Positions 42,850-55,939 of a DNA stretch of 64,000 bases are shown one piece after another. The position numbers were made by a program, and so were the translations under genes. The first letter of the stretch is position 1, and the number at the start of each line of letters is the position of its first letter. Source of the stretch: Pseudevernia furfuracea (lineage: Eukaryota; Ascomycota; Lecanoromycetes; Lecanorales; Parmeliaceae); NCBI GenBank assembly GCA_022315425.1, contig JAIUPT010000019.1:1054001-1118000 (forward strand). The letters are read 5' to 3'. The notes under the pieces were generated by a model. It worked only from the letters and a program-made list of their open reading frames with translations. It was not told where the DNA came from and did no database searches.

Positions 42850-45800
42850 ATACACAAGGTGAATAGCGTCACTTCTCTGAAATTAACGACTTCAGATTAG
42901 AAGCAAGAGCGCTGAGAATTAGTCTTTGACCCTGAGAGAATATTCTGAGACTGATTTCATCTCAAGGGCATCGCGAAAGACAACGAATTTGTCGAGACAG
43001 AGAGCTTTAATGAGATCGTCGATCATTTATTTATTCGTGAGTACGAATTGCATGTTCACGATATCGTTATTGACTTTTTTACGTACGAAATGATGAGCGA
43101 TGTTAATGTGCTTAATACGAGCATAGAACTAAGCGTTCTTGATGAGGGCAATTGCGCCCTAATTGTCGTCGAAGATTATAATAATCTTTGGGTCAGAGTC
43201 TCGGGGTCGCAGAAGTTGATTAAGAAGAGTTTTTAGTCAAATAACTTCTTTAATAATCAACGTTTGATCGATATACTCGACTTCGCAAGTGAATAACGCG
43301 ACGATGACTTGACGCTTTGATGACCAGCTGATGACGTCGCTATCGACGTTGAATAGGTAGTCGAAGATAGATCTTCGGGTCGAGTCGTCAGCTCAATCGA
43401 AATCGATGTATTCGATGAGAGCTTGAAGGGATTCTTTGTATATTAGTTCGTAGTGCATCGTGTCTCTAAGATATCGAAAGATTCGAATCATTGCATTTTA
43501 GTGTGTCTGAGTCGAGTTGACTAAATAGCGACTGACAAGAGAGACAGCATAGACGATATCAGAACGAGTTTTTAATATAATATACATGAGAAATCTCACG
43601 ACAGATTAATAGTTCTCGCATAGCTTTCTCGAGACAACATAGTTCTCTTTCGCAGATTGTAGCTTGCGACTGGTTTTCAGAGACGTAGAGACTAAATTGA
43701 GACTTCAATAATTAAAATGCTTCAAGAAACGAGTGACATAGACTGCTTATCTCAGGCGAAGAATATCGACGACACGATCTCTTTTGACGATCATATCTAA
43801 ATAATAGACGCAAGGTCTCAAGTCGAACATGTGAAACTTGTTATTAAGGGTCTTTTTGATGCGCTAAATGTCGATTTTGCTAAGATCGATAATTAATATA
43901 TCGTTTACATAGAGAATTACAATAATGCCCTTCTTGACGTTCATAAAGACACTCTTATTCGATTCGATGAGTATTAATTCGAGTTTCTTTATATACTTCG
44001 AGAAGTGTTAATATCAAATTCTAAGAAATTGCTTGAGTTTATAGAGAGTCTTATTTAGCTTATAAACTTTAATGTCGTTCTTACTGAAATCATCGAGCTA
44101 TCGTATATAAATCGTCTCTTAAACGTTATCGTAGAGAAAGACGATTTTAACGTTTATTTGTTTTACGTCTTAATTTAGAATCGCTATTAGGGCAAAGATC
44201 GTCTTATAACTCATAAGCTTGATCACTGAGACGAACGTGTCATGATAGTCACGACTCTTCTATTATTCGAATTCTCGAATCACTTAACGAATCTTATAGC
44301 GAGTGACTTCCTCAGCGAGATCTCGCTTCACGATGTAGACTCAGCGACCTCTCAGAATATGAGCATCTGAAGGCGCCTGAATCAGACATTAAGTATTGTT
44401 GTTCATGAGAGATTTGTATTCGTCTTGTATGACGAGCTCCCAGTGTATACGGGAGAGTTGATTGAAAATGGTCTGTTAATAGGTCGTCGACTCGAAAATA
44501 TTCGACTTATTGACATGATTCGTTAGTAACGCAAAGGTCGCGAATGTCCCCGAGAGAGAGTTAGATGATAGGTCTCGCAGGTTCGAAATCGTAGTGTCGA
44601 GATGATCAAAGAGTACCCTTTGAATCGCACTTAGCTCGAGATCTTCGCGAATCATTTCGACGACAGTGAGGGAACGAGTTATTCTTTCGATAGCTGATAA
44701 TGTAGTAATTGATCGAGAGACCCGCGCGAACGTGATCGATAATACGACTCGTGCGAGAGACGAGGGCTTTGATATAGACGTCTGCTTTTCAGCTGATCAT
44801 GAGAAATTTGATTTTGATCTGTTTATTGCAGGTGCAGATGCAGTCGTTGAGAGCTTCATAATAAAGACAATGTCTTTCGAAATATTAGTAATACGCTGTT
44901 TATCAAGTGTCTTCTCTATAACGAATGTTAATATATAAAGACGTTGTCGCTTGATCGAGAACTTATAGACGTTCGTCTTTTCTTCGAAGTTTATAATCAA
45001 GAGACGCTTTTTAACGAAGTGAACATTATTAACTCGAATAATCTTCTTCTTGATGAGATTATATAGGCGAAAAATGAACTCTTCTTCATATTTCAGAAGA
45101 ACACACTTTTCGCTTTTATTCACGAGTTTCTTTTAAATACGCTTTAATGCATAGGCGATGAAATCAATCGTTCGTAGATGAGATAAAATGGGCTTTCGAT
45201 AATGAAAAGTCTCAAATGGCGTTACAATGATTCGAACGTTGAAGGATCGTAACATCAAATAATTGGTGATGGCCACGATTTCGAGTTAGAAAGACTTGTT
45301 AAGCTGAGAACTTAACAGTATAAGATACATCTTATATAACAAGATCTGCTCAAAACGTTCGATCGTCTCGTTTATTTCGAGATTCTCAGATACAGTGAGC
45401 TTCTATCTGATTTCGCACTGAAGAAGATAATTCAAGAAGATCTTAAATATATACTCTTTCTCATTGTCGAGGCGAATACGATAGATCTTATAGCTTCGTG
45501 ACTCTAGAAAGACTTTGAAACGTAAGAATATAATAAAGGTTTCACTCTTATAACGAATACAGTACACTTTAAAGTAAAAGATAAAATCATTCTTAAATGT
45601 CATAAAGTATCTGCAGCCATTGAATTTAATAGAGGACAGAGATTCTACGAGATCACTATAAACAAATTCGTCAGACTGCGTTTTTGACTCTGTGAGACTA
45701 TTATAAGAGATAGTCTTCTAACGTCTCATGACATAACATTCGCAGATGTACTTCTTCGCAATGTCCTTGATGAAGTTCATCTCAACGACCATATTTGAGA

Positions 45801-47450
45801 GCTTATTTAGATTGTTCTAACTCAAATGACTTATGCGAGCATATTAGAGTTGATGAATAAAATTCGAGAGCACATTATAGGCGATTAGAGCACTATTTCG
45901 ACTCTATCAGAGATTCAAAAAGAAGAGATCACGATTGCGAGTATCGATAAGCTTCAGATCGTTCTTAATGAGAGTACACTCTATCTTATAAAAGGAAACA
46001 GCGATATCGAAGTTTAGAAGTTTATCGATCGAGAGAAGGTTAACGTTTATATCGAGCACATATAAGACATTTCGCAGAGTGACTATCACACACTCTCCCC
46101 TAATCACACAGTCGAGACTAATAATGTTATAGTCTTGAAACTGCACTTCGCTTTCTTCGATATTCTTGATCGATCGAGAATAGACCTTTTCGTAGATAAT
46201 AAACATCGAACGATTCGCGAAAGAATAACGAGAGCAGTCTGAATCTACGACGACTCGAGTGAGGAGATTCACGAAATTCGCAGTCATAAGACTATGTTCG
46301 AGAACTTTCGTGACGATTAGATTAATGACTTGATCATCAGTCGCATCGAGAATATTGAAGTCGTTCGAGTTGACATTCGAATAGTATATGATAAAGTTTA
46401 GTTTCTTCAGAAAGATATAATTAACATTGAGATAATCGTTCTCCTCTGAAGCAGAGACATTAAAAGACGTCTCTTCAATGCGCTTACGCTTATTGCTTAA
46501 GAATTTATTCTCGAAGTTAAAGACCTTTATCTTCTTCTTCTTTTCCTCTTTCGTTATGAATTTCTTAGACTTGAAATAAGAAAACTTGATTCAGCATTTG
46601 ACAGAGAAATATCTGAATTTGTGATTAGATGCCTTACACGAAAAACAGATCTCACGATTGATATTAGAGTCGCCGAGATTATTAAAAGCAGCTTGTTTGC
46701 CTTTGCTCTTATCTTTGCGAACGATATATATAATTAGTTTTTCTTCTTTGAAGGAGATTCTAACTTCTTCGTTTACGACGATCACGACAATCTCTTAAAA
46801 CTTGACGAACTTGTTTTCAAAGAGATCATGATTTTAAGTGTAACTTGACTCGAACATGTCATAAGAGTCGTCAAGTTTTATAAGAAAAATTAGAATTCGC
46901 AGAGACTTCGAAATGGCGAGGGATTTATGAAGGCTAATAATGTCGAAGATGATCTTACGAAAGTTCTTTTCGTATTAACGAACTCTCTCTTCTTCAAGAG
47001 TGAGATCGAATATTCGACGCATTAGTTTTCTATAAAGACTCGTGCTCTTAGACTAATAGTTCTTGATTAAAATATCGAGCATGATCTGAGAGTCTTTATT
47101 ATCGAATTCGACTTCGACGAGTTCGCGATCGTTATTCTCGAGACGATAAAAGATAGCGATGCAGACTCTATAACTAATAATCGCATTAAAGAGAACAAGA
47201 TTGTTAAGTATCAATCAATTATTGATATTCTGCTTTCATCGACGATATCCCAGATTGAACTTCAAAATAACAATAAAGTTTAGAGAAAAAGCGCTTTTCT
47301 CTTCGAGAGAGTCAGTCGCTGAAACTACTAAAATTAATATGTTTCTTACGACGCCTTATGCGCTTGATTCTTCGTTGATTATAGATACTAAGAATTACTA
47401 AGAAGGTTTTTAAGAGCGACACGTACGATGTAAATAATAATAACGATAAT
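42850..47450 (-). pseudogene. Broken gag-pol of Copia B
   Basis: Minus-strand fragments from right to left: gag remains; a zinc knuckle at 46,591-46,785 (CFSCKASNHKF..., last Cys lost); protease to preintegrase at 45,907-46,287 (VVDSDCSRYSF, ECVIVTLRNVLYVLDINVNL); integrase around 45,130-45,800; reverse transcriptase around 43,750-44,500. The RT active site near 43,900-43,930 reads YVNDIL rather than YVDD, a G-to-A change that removes a catalytic Asp. Stops are frequent; inactive. Confidence 0.88.
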
Positions 47451-48050
47451 ACTTAAACGAAAGACTCAGCTTGAGAAATAACTGAGACGATAGAGAACGA
47501 AGGTCTTAAAGTCGAAGAAGTCGAAGTCAAAGAAGTGAGATTTAGAGAACTTTTGACACGAAGATCGAATAACTTAGTGTCACTTGAAACACTAAGAATG
47601 TCTTCGTTAACTTCGAATTAAAAGTCGACACTGCTAACGTTCGCGAAAGTAGTAAGAGTGAAATAGATGCTCTAATCTTCGTTAGAGTTTTCGAAAATCT
47701 TATCGATATCTAATAACTTTTGCTGTTAATCTTCGAGTTCTTATACGAGAAATAAGAAGTGCTTATGCTTGAATCTTCGATAGATACGAACGATATTGTT
47801 AAGATAAAAGATACTTAGAGATAAGAAAGATTTAAATTGATCTAATTTTCGTTGAAACTATATCGAAGACAATTACTAAAGACGTGCAGATCTTCGAAGG
47901 GGAATAACGTTCTTCTTATATTAAGTCTTCGACAGAAACTCGAATTCAAAATAGTCGCTTCGATGGCTGTCGTCGTGAAATAAAGTCATATTCGACGACA
48001 GAATAAAGTCGAATAGCGATAAAAAGAATTCGATGACTGAGTTCTAGCCC

Positions 48051-48294
48051 TCTTCTTTAGAGAACTTGTGAGGTCGAAAGATCTATCTCAACAAGAAATT
48101 CTTATTGTTTTGACTCTCAACAGACGTATACGCGCTTTAAATGAAGGTTTATCGATGATTAAGTCTCAGCTCTCTTCTTTAGAGAACTTATAAAGTCGAA
48201 AGATCTATCTCAACAAGAAATCCTTATTGTTTTGACTCTCAACAGACGTATACGCGCTCTGAGTAGAGATTTATCGATAACTAATCAACTCTGA
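48051..48294. repeat. Two 122-bp direct repeats in the Copia B leader
   Basis: TCTTCTTTAGAGAACTT starts at 48,051 and again at 48,173; the units continue through GGTCGAAAGATCTATCTCAA and AGACGTATACGCGCT with few mismatches. The related inverted fragment at 60,533-61,281 has one unit only. Confidence 0.9.
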
Positions 48295-48730
48295 AGTGTA
48301 ATCAAACGATTTGATGCTGAAGTTCAGTCTCTTAGATCGTTACAATTGATTCGATTCACGTAAACGCTTTATCAACGTTGAAGCGATATATATCGCGAGA
48401 GAAATATTCTCGTTGAACGTGTTTAACGTGTCTCACGCAGGGAAGCTAATAATGTTTCAGAGATCTTAGTGAAATTCGATCGCACGATCGTATAGCGAGT
48501 TCGACGTTCGACGTTCGATTAGATTCGATATGCCGAGAGTCGATTTGCGATAGGACTCTCAGCCCTTCGAATTTCAAAGACGATTATTTTGTAGAGGGCA
48601 ATGCCCACCTCAAGAAGATTGAAAAACAGAGTCTCATAGCTGTCGCGGCGTTCATTGCGATGAACTCGTGATGCTTAGAGGTCACTGTGGCTCTGATAGG
48701 CATAGAGTATAAGTGAAACAGTCGCCGAAC

Positions 48731-48748
48731 AAGCCCGGGCTCATAACC
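48731..48748 (-). promoter_or_regulatory. Primer-binding site of Copia B
   Basis: On the minus strand GGTTATGAGCCCGGGCTT directly follows the 5' LTR. It matches the complement of the anticodon arm of initiator methionine tRNA (GGGCTCATAACC), the half-tRNA primer known for Drosophila copia. Confidence 0.7.
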
Positions 48749-48870
48749 TGTCAGGAATAGGTGATAGGACACTTAGTTGTTAACTATAAAATGCTACGAG
48801 AGTAAAGAGCGACTATGAGGATGCGTCTTAGCGCATCACGTGACCATGTCACGTGACCCGAATTTTGACA
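48749..48870 (-). repeat. 5' LTR of Copia B
   Basis: 122 bp, nearly identical to the left copy apart from a few transitions. Confidence 0.92.
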
Positions 48871-49679
48871 CCTTTATGATTTTATAGTAAATCACTATGA
48901 ACCATACTATTATTTCATACTTTATACGTGCAAAGTTCAAGAAGCGATTATTACTCATATACTCGTCTTGACGTCGTCTAAGAATAAAAAGTCGATATTT
49001 AATCAAATTTATATTATGAATAACACTTAAAAACAAATTATATATCGATATAACTTTTTTTAATGCTTTTTTTAATGCTAATAGATACGATAGACACGAC
49101 TTTAACGAGAATATTAATAAACGTCTTTATCGTAAGATTATTAGACATCTAAGAGACATTAATTCTTATATTTAACTTATTAAATCTATAAGTGATAGAT
49201 TAATAAATAAAAATAATATACGAGACTATAAGCTACTTTACGAAAATTCGAATCATTATAATAAACGAATTTATAATCGTTTTACTTCGAATAAGATAGT
49301 TATTGTATAAGAAGATGATGCGAATAACTTTTTAAGTATATTTAAAATCAAAGACGTGTTGATAGAGACTTAGAGTGATAAGAGATACAATATTTTATAT
49401 TAATATTTAGTCTATATATTATTATCTATATATTATTACGCTATTTTCTTATCTTTTTATTCGACGAATCGTTTTAACATTACGATATATCGAATATTAA
49501 TTACATAATAAGAGAAAGTTTTTATACTCGACGAATTAGATTTAACGAATAATTTTTAAGAATAATAGATGCTCGAAAAGATAAAAATAACTTTATACGA
49601 GTGACTCTCGTCTTATTCTATAAATATACAATGCTTATTTTTATCGTCTTATACGATCACTAATTATATATATATAAAT

Positions 49680-49811
49680 TGTTAAAATATAGGTATGTGA
49701 AACACCTGATTGAGTTATGTAACTAGTACAGTAGATCGCTACATACAAAATCCACCAAGTCTGAACGCCGGGTTGGTACCGTGAAAAGTCACCTCGGCTA
49801 GAATTTTGACA
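49680..49811 (-). repeat. 3' LTR of Copia A2
   Basis: 132 bp, differs from the left LTR of A1 at only a couple of positions. The adjoining polypurine tract (GTGTGGGAG on the minus strand) is better preserved than in A1 (GTGTGAAAG). Confidence 0.93.
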
Positions 49812-52800
49812 CTCCCACACGATCGCTGTACTTCTAGAAGGTCTTCGCAACCAGAGTCTAATTGCCTAATCAAGTTAGACCGGCCTTAATTCAGCTCTAT
49901 CAAAACGTCGCACATCACTCTCACAGAGTGGTCATTCGTCAAAGTCTTAAATCAATTGCCTCACGAAACATCTCAAATTTGTCCCGCGTCAGCGCCTTGA
50001 TTAGTTCGTCAGTCACCTGTTTATCAGTGAGAGTATACTTAAAAGTCACGATCTTGTCAGCAATCTTCTTTCTACAGAAGTGATTGCCGATCTCAATATG
50101 CTTGATGCGATCATGAGATCGAGGATTCTTGATTAGTGTAATTACGCTCTGATTGCCGTCGTAGATAATGATCGTTTTTAGAGCATTGCTGTTGAGTTGC
50201 AGTGACGTTAGAAGGCTTCGTAGTCAAATTGCTTTCTTAGTGACCTATGTTTGCTCGATATACTCTGCTTCACAAGTCGAAAAAGCGACGATAGTCTGTC
50301 GTTTAAAAGATCAACTAATAGCAGCGCTTTCGACGTTAAACACGTAATCTGAGATAGAGCGACGCGTAGCTATATCGTTAGCTCAGTTAGAATTAATATA
50401 GTCGATCAAGCTTAAGAGAGTCTTTTAAAACGTCAGTTGAAAATTGAGTGTTTCTTTTAAGTACTAAAAGATTCGTTTCATCGTATCTTAATGTCATTTA
50501 ATCGAATTATGTGCGTAGCGACTAATAATAGATATAATATAAATAAGATCGAGACGAGTTCTCAGCATAGCATACATCAGCGATTCAACAGCGAATTAAT
50601 AACGCAATTTGTTCTTAGACGTAGCTTCGTATTCATCCTCTGCGAATTTCAATTTAATTATTGTTTTTATTGAAGTGACTACTAACTTTGCGTTTTATAT
50701 GTCGTTGTCTCGAAGCACTCGTTCAACGTATTTAGCTTGCTCTAGACGAATAGTTCTATTAGTACGATCACGAGTGACAGTCATTTCTAGATAATAAGCA
50801 TAGAGTCTTAAGTCGATCATGTAAAATTTGACGTTGAGGGCATCTTTGATTCTTTGAATATCTGTACGATTAGAATTAGTGATTAAAATATCATCAACAT
50901 AAAGCGTAATAATGATATCTGTTTGAGAGTCGATGAACACACTATAGTCAGCATCGATGAAAGTAAAGTCTTATTCTTTCATAAATTCGGCGAAGGTGTT
51001 ATATCAAATTCGAGATAATTGTTTTAAATCATATAAGGTCTTGTTCAGCTTGCAGACCTTATTTGAATATTTTTGAGACTTGAAGTTAGTGAGTTAATAT
51101 ATGTAGATTAGTTCCTTCACTGCATTATATAAGAAGACGATTTTCATATTCATTTACTTTAGATCTTAGTTTAAGATCGCTGCGAGGGCAAACAGAGCTT
51201 TATAACTTATGAATTTTATTATTAAAACGAATATCTCGTTGTAGTCTAGTTCTTCACGTTGAAAGCATTTAAGAATCACTTAGCGTGCTTTATAACGAGT
51301 GATTTCCCCTTTTGATTCTCGCTTTAAGATGAACACTTATTTATCTTTTAATGATTTGCGATCTTTGAGACAGTCGACGAGTTTTTAAGTTTTATTCTTT
51401 ATCAAGAAGTTAATCTCGTTCTCGATTGCGTCTTCTCACTCTTCGCTATTAGAATTATTATCTACGATTATTTCTTCGTAATTCTTCGACTTATAAGATT
51501 CTCGAGCAATGAAAACAAGAAGTGCAATTGAGTCTAATAATAGATCGCGATCTAATAGATATAAGTGATTTCGTAACGAGGTCGTAGAAGCATCATCTTC
51601 GTCTATTAGAATTTCGAATAAAGAGATTAAGAACGACGTTGTCATCGCTGACGTTGAGGCGAATAATAAATATAATATCGAGTTTTCTAAGACTACTGGC
51701 GGCGTTGATTTTGAAGTTATATCATTATCAACTACGATCGTAATGAATTCAGATTCTTTCGCAGATTGAGATGACGATTCGATCGACACTAATGTTCTTC
51801 TCACTGTGATAGAATCTAAGAATTTTTTGACACGTAAGAAGTGAGAAGAAATCTTATCTTAGATTACTTTAAAGATACGATAGATTCTGTTATCGTCAAG
51901 AAGCATCTTATAGATGTGATCGTCTTCGTAGTCGATAAGTCGTACAGAAGTATTAGTAATAGTGCGACTTTGATCTTTTACTTAATTAGTGTGAGATTTT
52001 CGAATAACATATTATTTATAAGATTCAAGAGGGCGGAGATATTTAAGATTTGATTTGTACTCGATTTCTGCTTCGTAAGAAGTCAACGTTCGAGTCTGAG
52101 TGAGTCGTCGATTGCGTAGATAATTGGCCGCGAGTATCAATTGTAATCAATAGCGTATAGATAATTCAGTGTCTTTCATTATCGTAAATACGCAGCTCTT
52201 CAAGTCTTGATTTAGTCGCTCAGAGAACTCATTTTGTTGAGAATTATCGAACACAGTTAACTTTTATAGAATATCACTCTTATCGCGAAAACGATCAAAG
52301 GCGTGATTACTATACTCGTCTCTTCAGTTAGTGCGAAGTCTACGATATCGAAATTCATCTCGTTTATTACGTATCAAAAAACGACGAAAGGTCGAAAAGG
52401 TCTCGCCTTTGAAACGTAATAGTTCGACTTCGAAACGTTTAATAAAATCGTCGAGAAAGATAATAAAATATCTGAAATCATCTTTGATTTCTTTTATGAT
52501 ATTAATATCGCTATGAATTAGATCAAGAGAACGTCTGTCAGGGCGAATATGAGAGATATGCTTAACTTACTGAATTTTCTTAATGATACAGAACACGCAA
52601 GACGTCTTATCATTTATATTTTTACTTAAATCGATTTCATAATGCGAAAGCTGCTTCACGTCGTTAGCGTGGCCTAAGCAGCGATAATAATAAGTTAGAA
52701 TTTCGAAATTTGATTTACGTTTTTGTCTCTTTCGAGATGTGAAGTTCTCGAAGTTAGAGCTAGTACTATCACGCGACGTATCGAAGTTAAACTCGAAATC

Positions 52801-54200
52801 ACAGCTTGTGACGAAACTAATAATAATGTTAGACTCGTATATAACACTTCGAGAACGCTTTGCTGATGTAGGCGAAATAATTAATTCATCAATTGAATTG
52901 ACAGTTGAATTAGCAATTATGATCTGTCTAGACATGAGTATTAATTAGAACTTTCGAACTTGCTTTGATACGAGAACGATCATTAAAGATATCGTCTTTG
53001 ATTGTTAATGATTCTCTCACATGTTAAAGCGAAAGATGTCGTTGTTGATCAATTAAATAGTGATGTCTCGACGATCTATTTCGATATTATTTCTCACAAC
53101 TTTAATGAGACAGTTCGAACGCATCAGCTTATTCTGGGATATCAAGTTCATTGACAGTTCAGGGACATGAAGAACATCGTCGAGAATAAGTCTAGTGCAC
53201 TTGTTATTTACGTTGATTCTAAGCTCAATTTTATCTTTATTAACAGAGATAAGAGAATCGATCACTTCTGCAATAAAACGACAATTATTCGTCGATATAA
53301 ATAGACGATATGTCTTAAAGACTAATCGATTAGAAGTAGCATAAATAGAGTAGTAGAAGTCGAGTTCTCATCGTTTTAATATAATATCGGCGATAGCGAT
53401 TATAACATAATCGTTCTCTGAAAGAGAGGCGTAGTATTCTGAATCGTCTCGTCGTATAGTAGTGAAGCACTTATCAATCTTAGAGTTTTCGTCGAAGTGT
53501 GCTTCTTCTGAGTCATAATATATTAAATTAACATTACGATCATCACGAGACTTTCGCTTCTTATTTCGATCGTTTCGATCTTGATCTCGATCGTATCGTC
53601 TCTTTCTGTCGCGATTGTTCCTCTCGTAATCGTTATAATCGTTACGATCACGACTACGACTGCGTCTGCGTCTGTCTGAGTTATTAGACTGAGTATTATT
53701 CTTCGAGTTACACTCATGATAGATGTGATAAATCTTTTAACAATGTTAATAGAACTTCACGAGGCGCCGAAGGTACACGACGTCTGGTTCTTCGACAGTC
53801 CTCGATTGCGATCTTTGCGTCGTCTGATCCGCCGTATTCGTAACTGCGTATGCTTTAGATCGAATAATAATTAGTTTAAGAGTTGACTCTATTCGACTGA
53901 CTGACGAATTAATCACTATTTGAATAAATCGCTGAGTGACGTATTTCAGCGTGAAGGCGAACTTTTCGACTGCATTAATTGCATCGTGAGTCTAGATGTA
54001 ATATAAAAAGTAATTCTCATATTCTTTATTTAATTCGATATGAAAAAGAAAGATAAGATAGACGTCGTTTAGACGTAATTTCTTATGAATCGTTCGAATT
54101 TTATTATAAAGTTCTTTGAACTTCTCAGCGTATTCGAAGACGTTTTTATAATCACTTAACTTCAATAGTAATAGACGTCGAAAACGATTATTAAGAAAAT
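49812..54200 (-). pseudogene. Broken gag-pol of Copia A2
   Basis: Same domain order as A1 on the minus strand: gag near 53,750-54,190, protease to preintegrase at 53,053-53,265 (DDVLHVPELSMNLISQNKL, less altered than in A1), preintegrase/integrase at about 52,331-52,935 (YYYRCLGHANDVKQLSHYE), reverse transcriptase at 50,695-50,940 (ITLYVDDILITNSNRTD, YVDD intact). Frame broken many times by stops. Confidence 0.92.
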
Positions 54201-54724
54201 TAGAATCTTTGAGCTTGTAGTTCTATCTAATAACGATTCAGAGAAAGTAGACGTTATTAGTATTCTTGTAATCACTATAGTAGTTAACTTTAAGGGTGCT
54301 TAAAATGACGTTATAGCACACTAAGTGTTTTTCTTCTCATCTGTCACGACGGGTTTCGTACGAATCTAGAGTTTTTAACACTGACACTAAAGTGAAAGAT
54401 GCTTAATTCGACTCAGTCTAAATCTGAGCAGCTGCGTTGATCGTATTTACTTTATTTACATCGATCTGAGTAACACGAGACGAGAAAACAAGCTAACTTT
54501 TCGTTATATACTTTTACAACAGCTCGTTAATGAGATACTCTTTGACAACGCGCTCTTAGATCTAATATTCTTCGAGAATTTCGAGTTTGACTATGTGCGT
54601 TGATAAACTGCTCGATTTGACAGTAACTGTTTTAGAGTTTATGACTGATAATCGTATATTCAAAAAGATCGGTGTCACTACAGTCTTCAAGTTCTGACTC
54701 GTTCGTTAAGAGTTCTGGTGAAAT

Positions 54725-54911
54725 AGCTTAGTAGCGTCTGAGTAGAGTTTTTTGAATAAATAGCTTAGTAGCGTCTGAGCAGATTAACAGCTTAATAGCG
54801 CCTTGATGAAGTTTTTAAATAAATAGCTTAATAGCGTCTGAGCAGAGTTTTAGATGAATAGCTTAGTAGCGTCTAAGCAGAGTTTTAGATGAACAGCTTA
54901 GTAGCGTCTTG
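54725..54911. repeat. Minisatellite in the leader of Copia A2
   Basis: About six units beginning AGCTTA(G/A)TAGCG(T/C)CT, matching the array of A1 but half as long. Confidence 0.92.
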
Positions 54912-55347
54912 ATGATATAGTATTTAATGATTTGAAGGTTTCAACTCTTACGCTATTTGAGCAATAAGATGACAAGCACTCGTTGCAGAGTTAAAGCAAT
55001 CTGCTTAATATGATTTATAGACGAAATAACTTCTTTTATTGATTGATCTAACGAACGATTCGATTTAGATCTAGCTTCGTCGACTGTAAGGTGATCTCAG
55101 CGATAGTTCTAGCGATTGCTGAATTTCGAGATTAAACTTATTTTCACGTCTTTCTTTCGATTGAAGTCTTAGTCTTCTAAAGATAGAATTTATTCTATAG
55201 ACATAACATTCAAAGTGAGATATTAATGTTTTGTTTGCTGAAACTTTCAGTTCAATTAAAACACTCTGAATAAGTCAGCAGACGACTCTGAAGTTAAACG
55301 TAGTAAAGTACTACTAAAAGAATGTTCTGCGATTCGAGCTCATAATC

Positions 55348-55443
55348 TGTTAAAATATAGATATGTGAAACATCTGATTGAGTTGTATAACTAGTACAGT
55401 AGATCGCTATATATGAAAAGTCACCTCGACTAGAATTTTGACA
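55348..55443 (-). repeat. 5' LTR of Copia A2, shortened
   Basis: 96 bp; the segment ACATACAAAATCCACCAAGT... through GGTTGGTACC of the full LTR is missing (36 bp). Followed by TAAAT. Confidence 0.92.
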
Positions 55444-55939
55444 TAAATATCTTATATAAAATCGACTCGATAGATTTAATCGACTTCTGTATTGCGAACG
55501 ACTATTATAACATTTCGTTTACGATATATACGTAATTATAAAAAGCAATCGACTTCACTAAATCAAGATCAATCAAAAAATGATACGCTTTGAATTATAT
55601 CAAGTAATTCGCGAGACTTAAAAGACTGAGATTATTATTAATAATTAAATTAATAAATAATAAATCGTTCTTTCTTTCAGCTACTATAAAGGCTTACGAT
55701 TTATAAAATAATTATATTAAAACGTTATTGCTCTATCTACGAAGTTCGATTAATTAAATTTCTTTATTACGTTCATCTGCAATCTCAATTAAAAGAAGAT
55801 TAAAGAAAATCTTTTATTTAACGAACGATTCATTAAACGCTCGAATCTAATCGTTAAAGTGTTTAATTAAATATTAAAGACTTTACTGCACGATATACGA
55901 AAGAAGAAGATATTTAATAAGTTCTTTTATTCTTTTATA

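Larger units (their letters stand above)
42336..48870 (-). mobile_element. Ty1/Copia LTR retrotransposon, family B
   Basis: A 6,535-bp element bounded by nearly identical 122-bp LTRs (42336-42457 and 48749-48870) beginning TGTCA(A/G)GAATAGGTG and ending ATTTTGACA. Coding is on the minus strand, with the primer site GGTTATGAGCCCGGGCTT at 48731-48748 and a purine tract (GAAGGGGAG) just inside the left LTR. Unlike the A copies its flanks differ (GTATT on the left, CCTTT on the right), so no target duplication exists. The leader contains two 122-bp direct repeats. Only 132 bp separate it from Copia A1. The right flank continues as Helitron sequence. Confidence 0.92.
49680..55443 (-). mobile_element. 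Ty1/Copia LTR retrotransposon, family A copy 2 (A2)
   Basis: A 5,764-bp copy of the same family as A1, same orientation, nested in the Helitron. Left LTR 49680-49811 (132 bp), right LTR 55348-55443 (96 bp, a 36-bp internal deletion). The 5-bp target duplication TAAAT is present on both sides (49675-49679 and 55444-55448). The internal sequence follows A1 closely, the differences being mostly transitions; it lacks the roughly 320-bp leader segment seen in A1 and has about half the minisatellite units. It is inactive. Confidence 0.95.

Noticed and set aside
43048..43236. 62-codon + strand frame in Copia B
   Set aside because: Antisense shadow of the RNase H/RT region coded on the minus strand.
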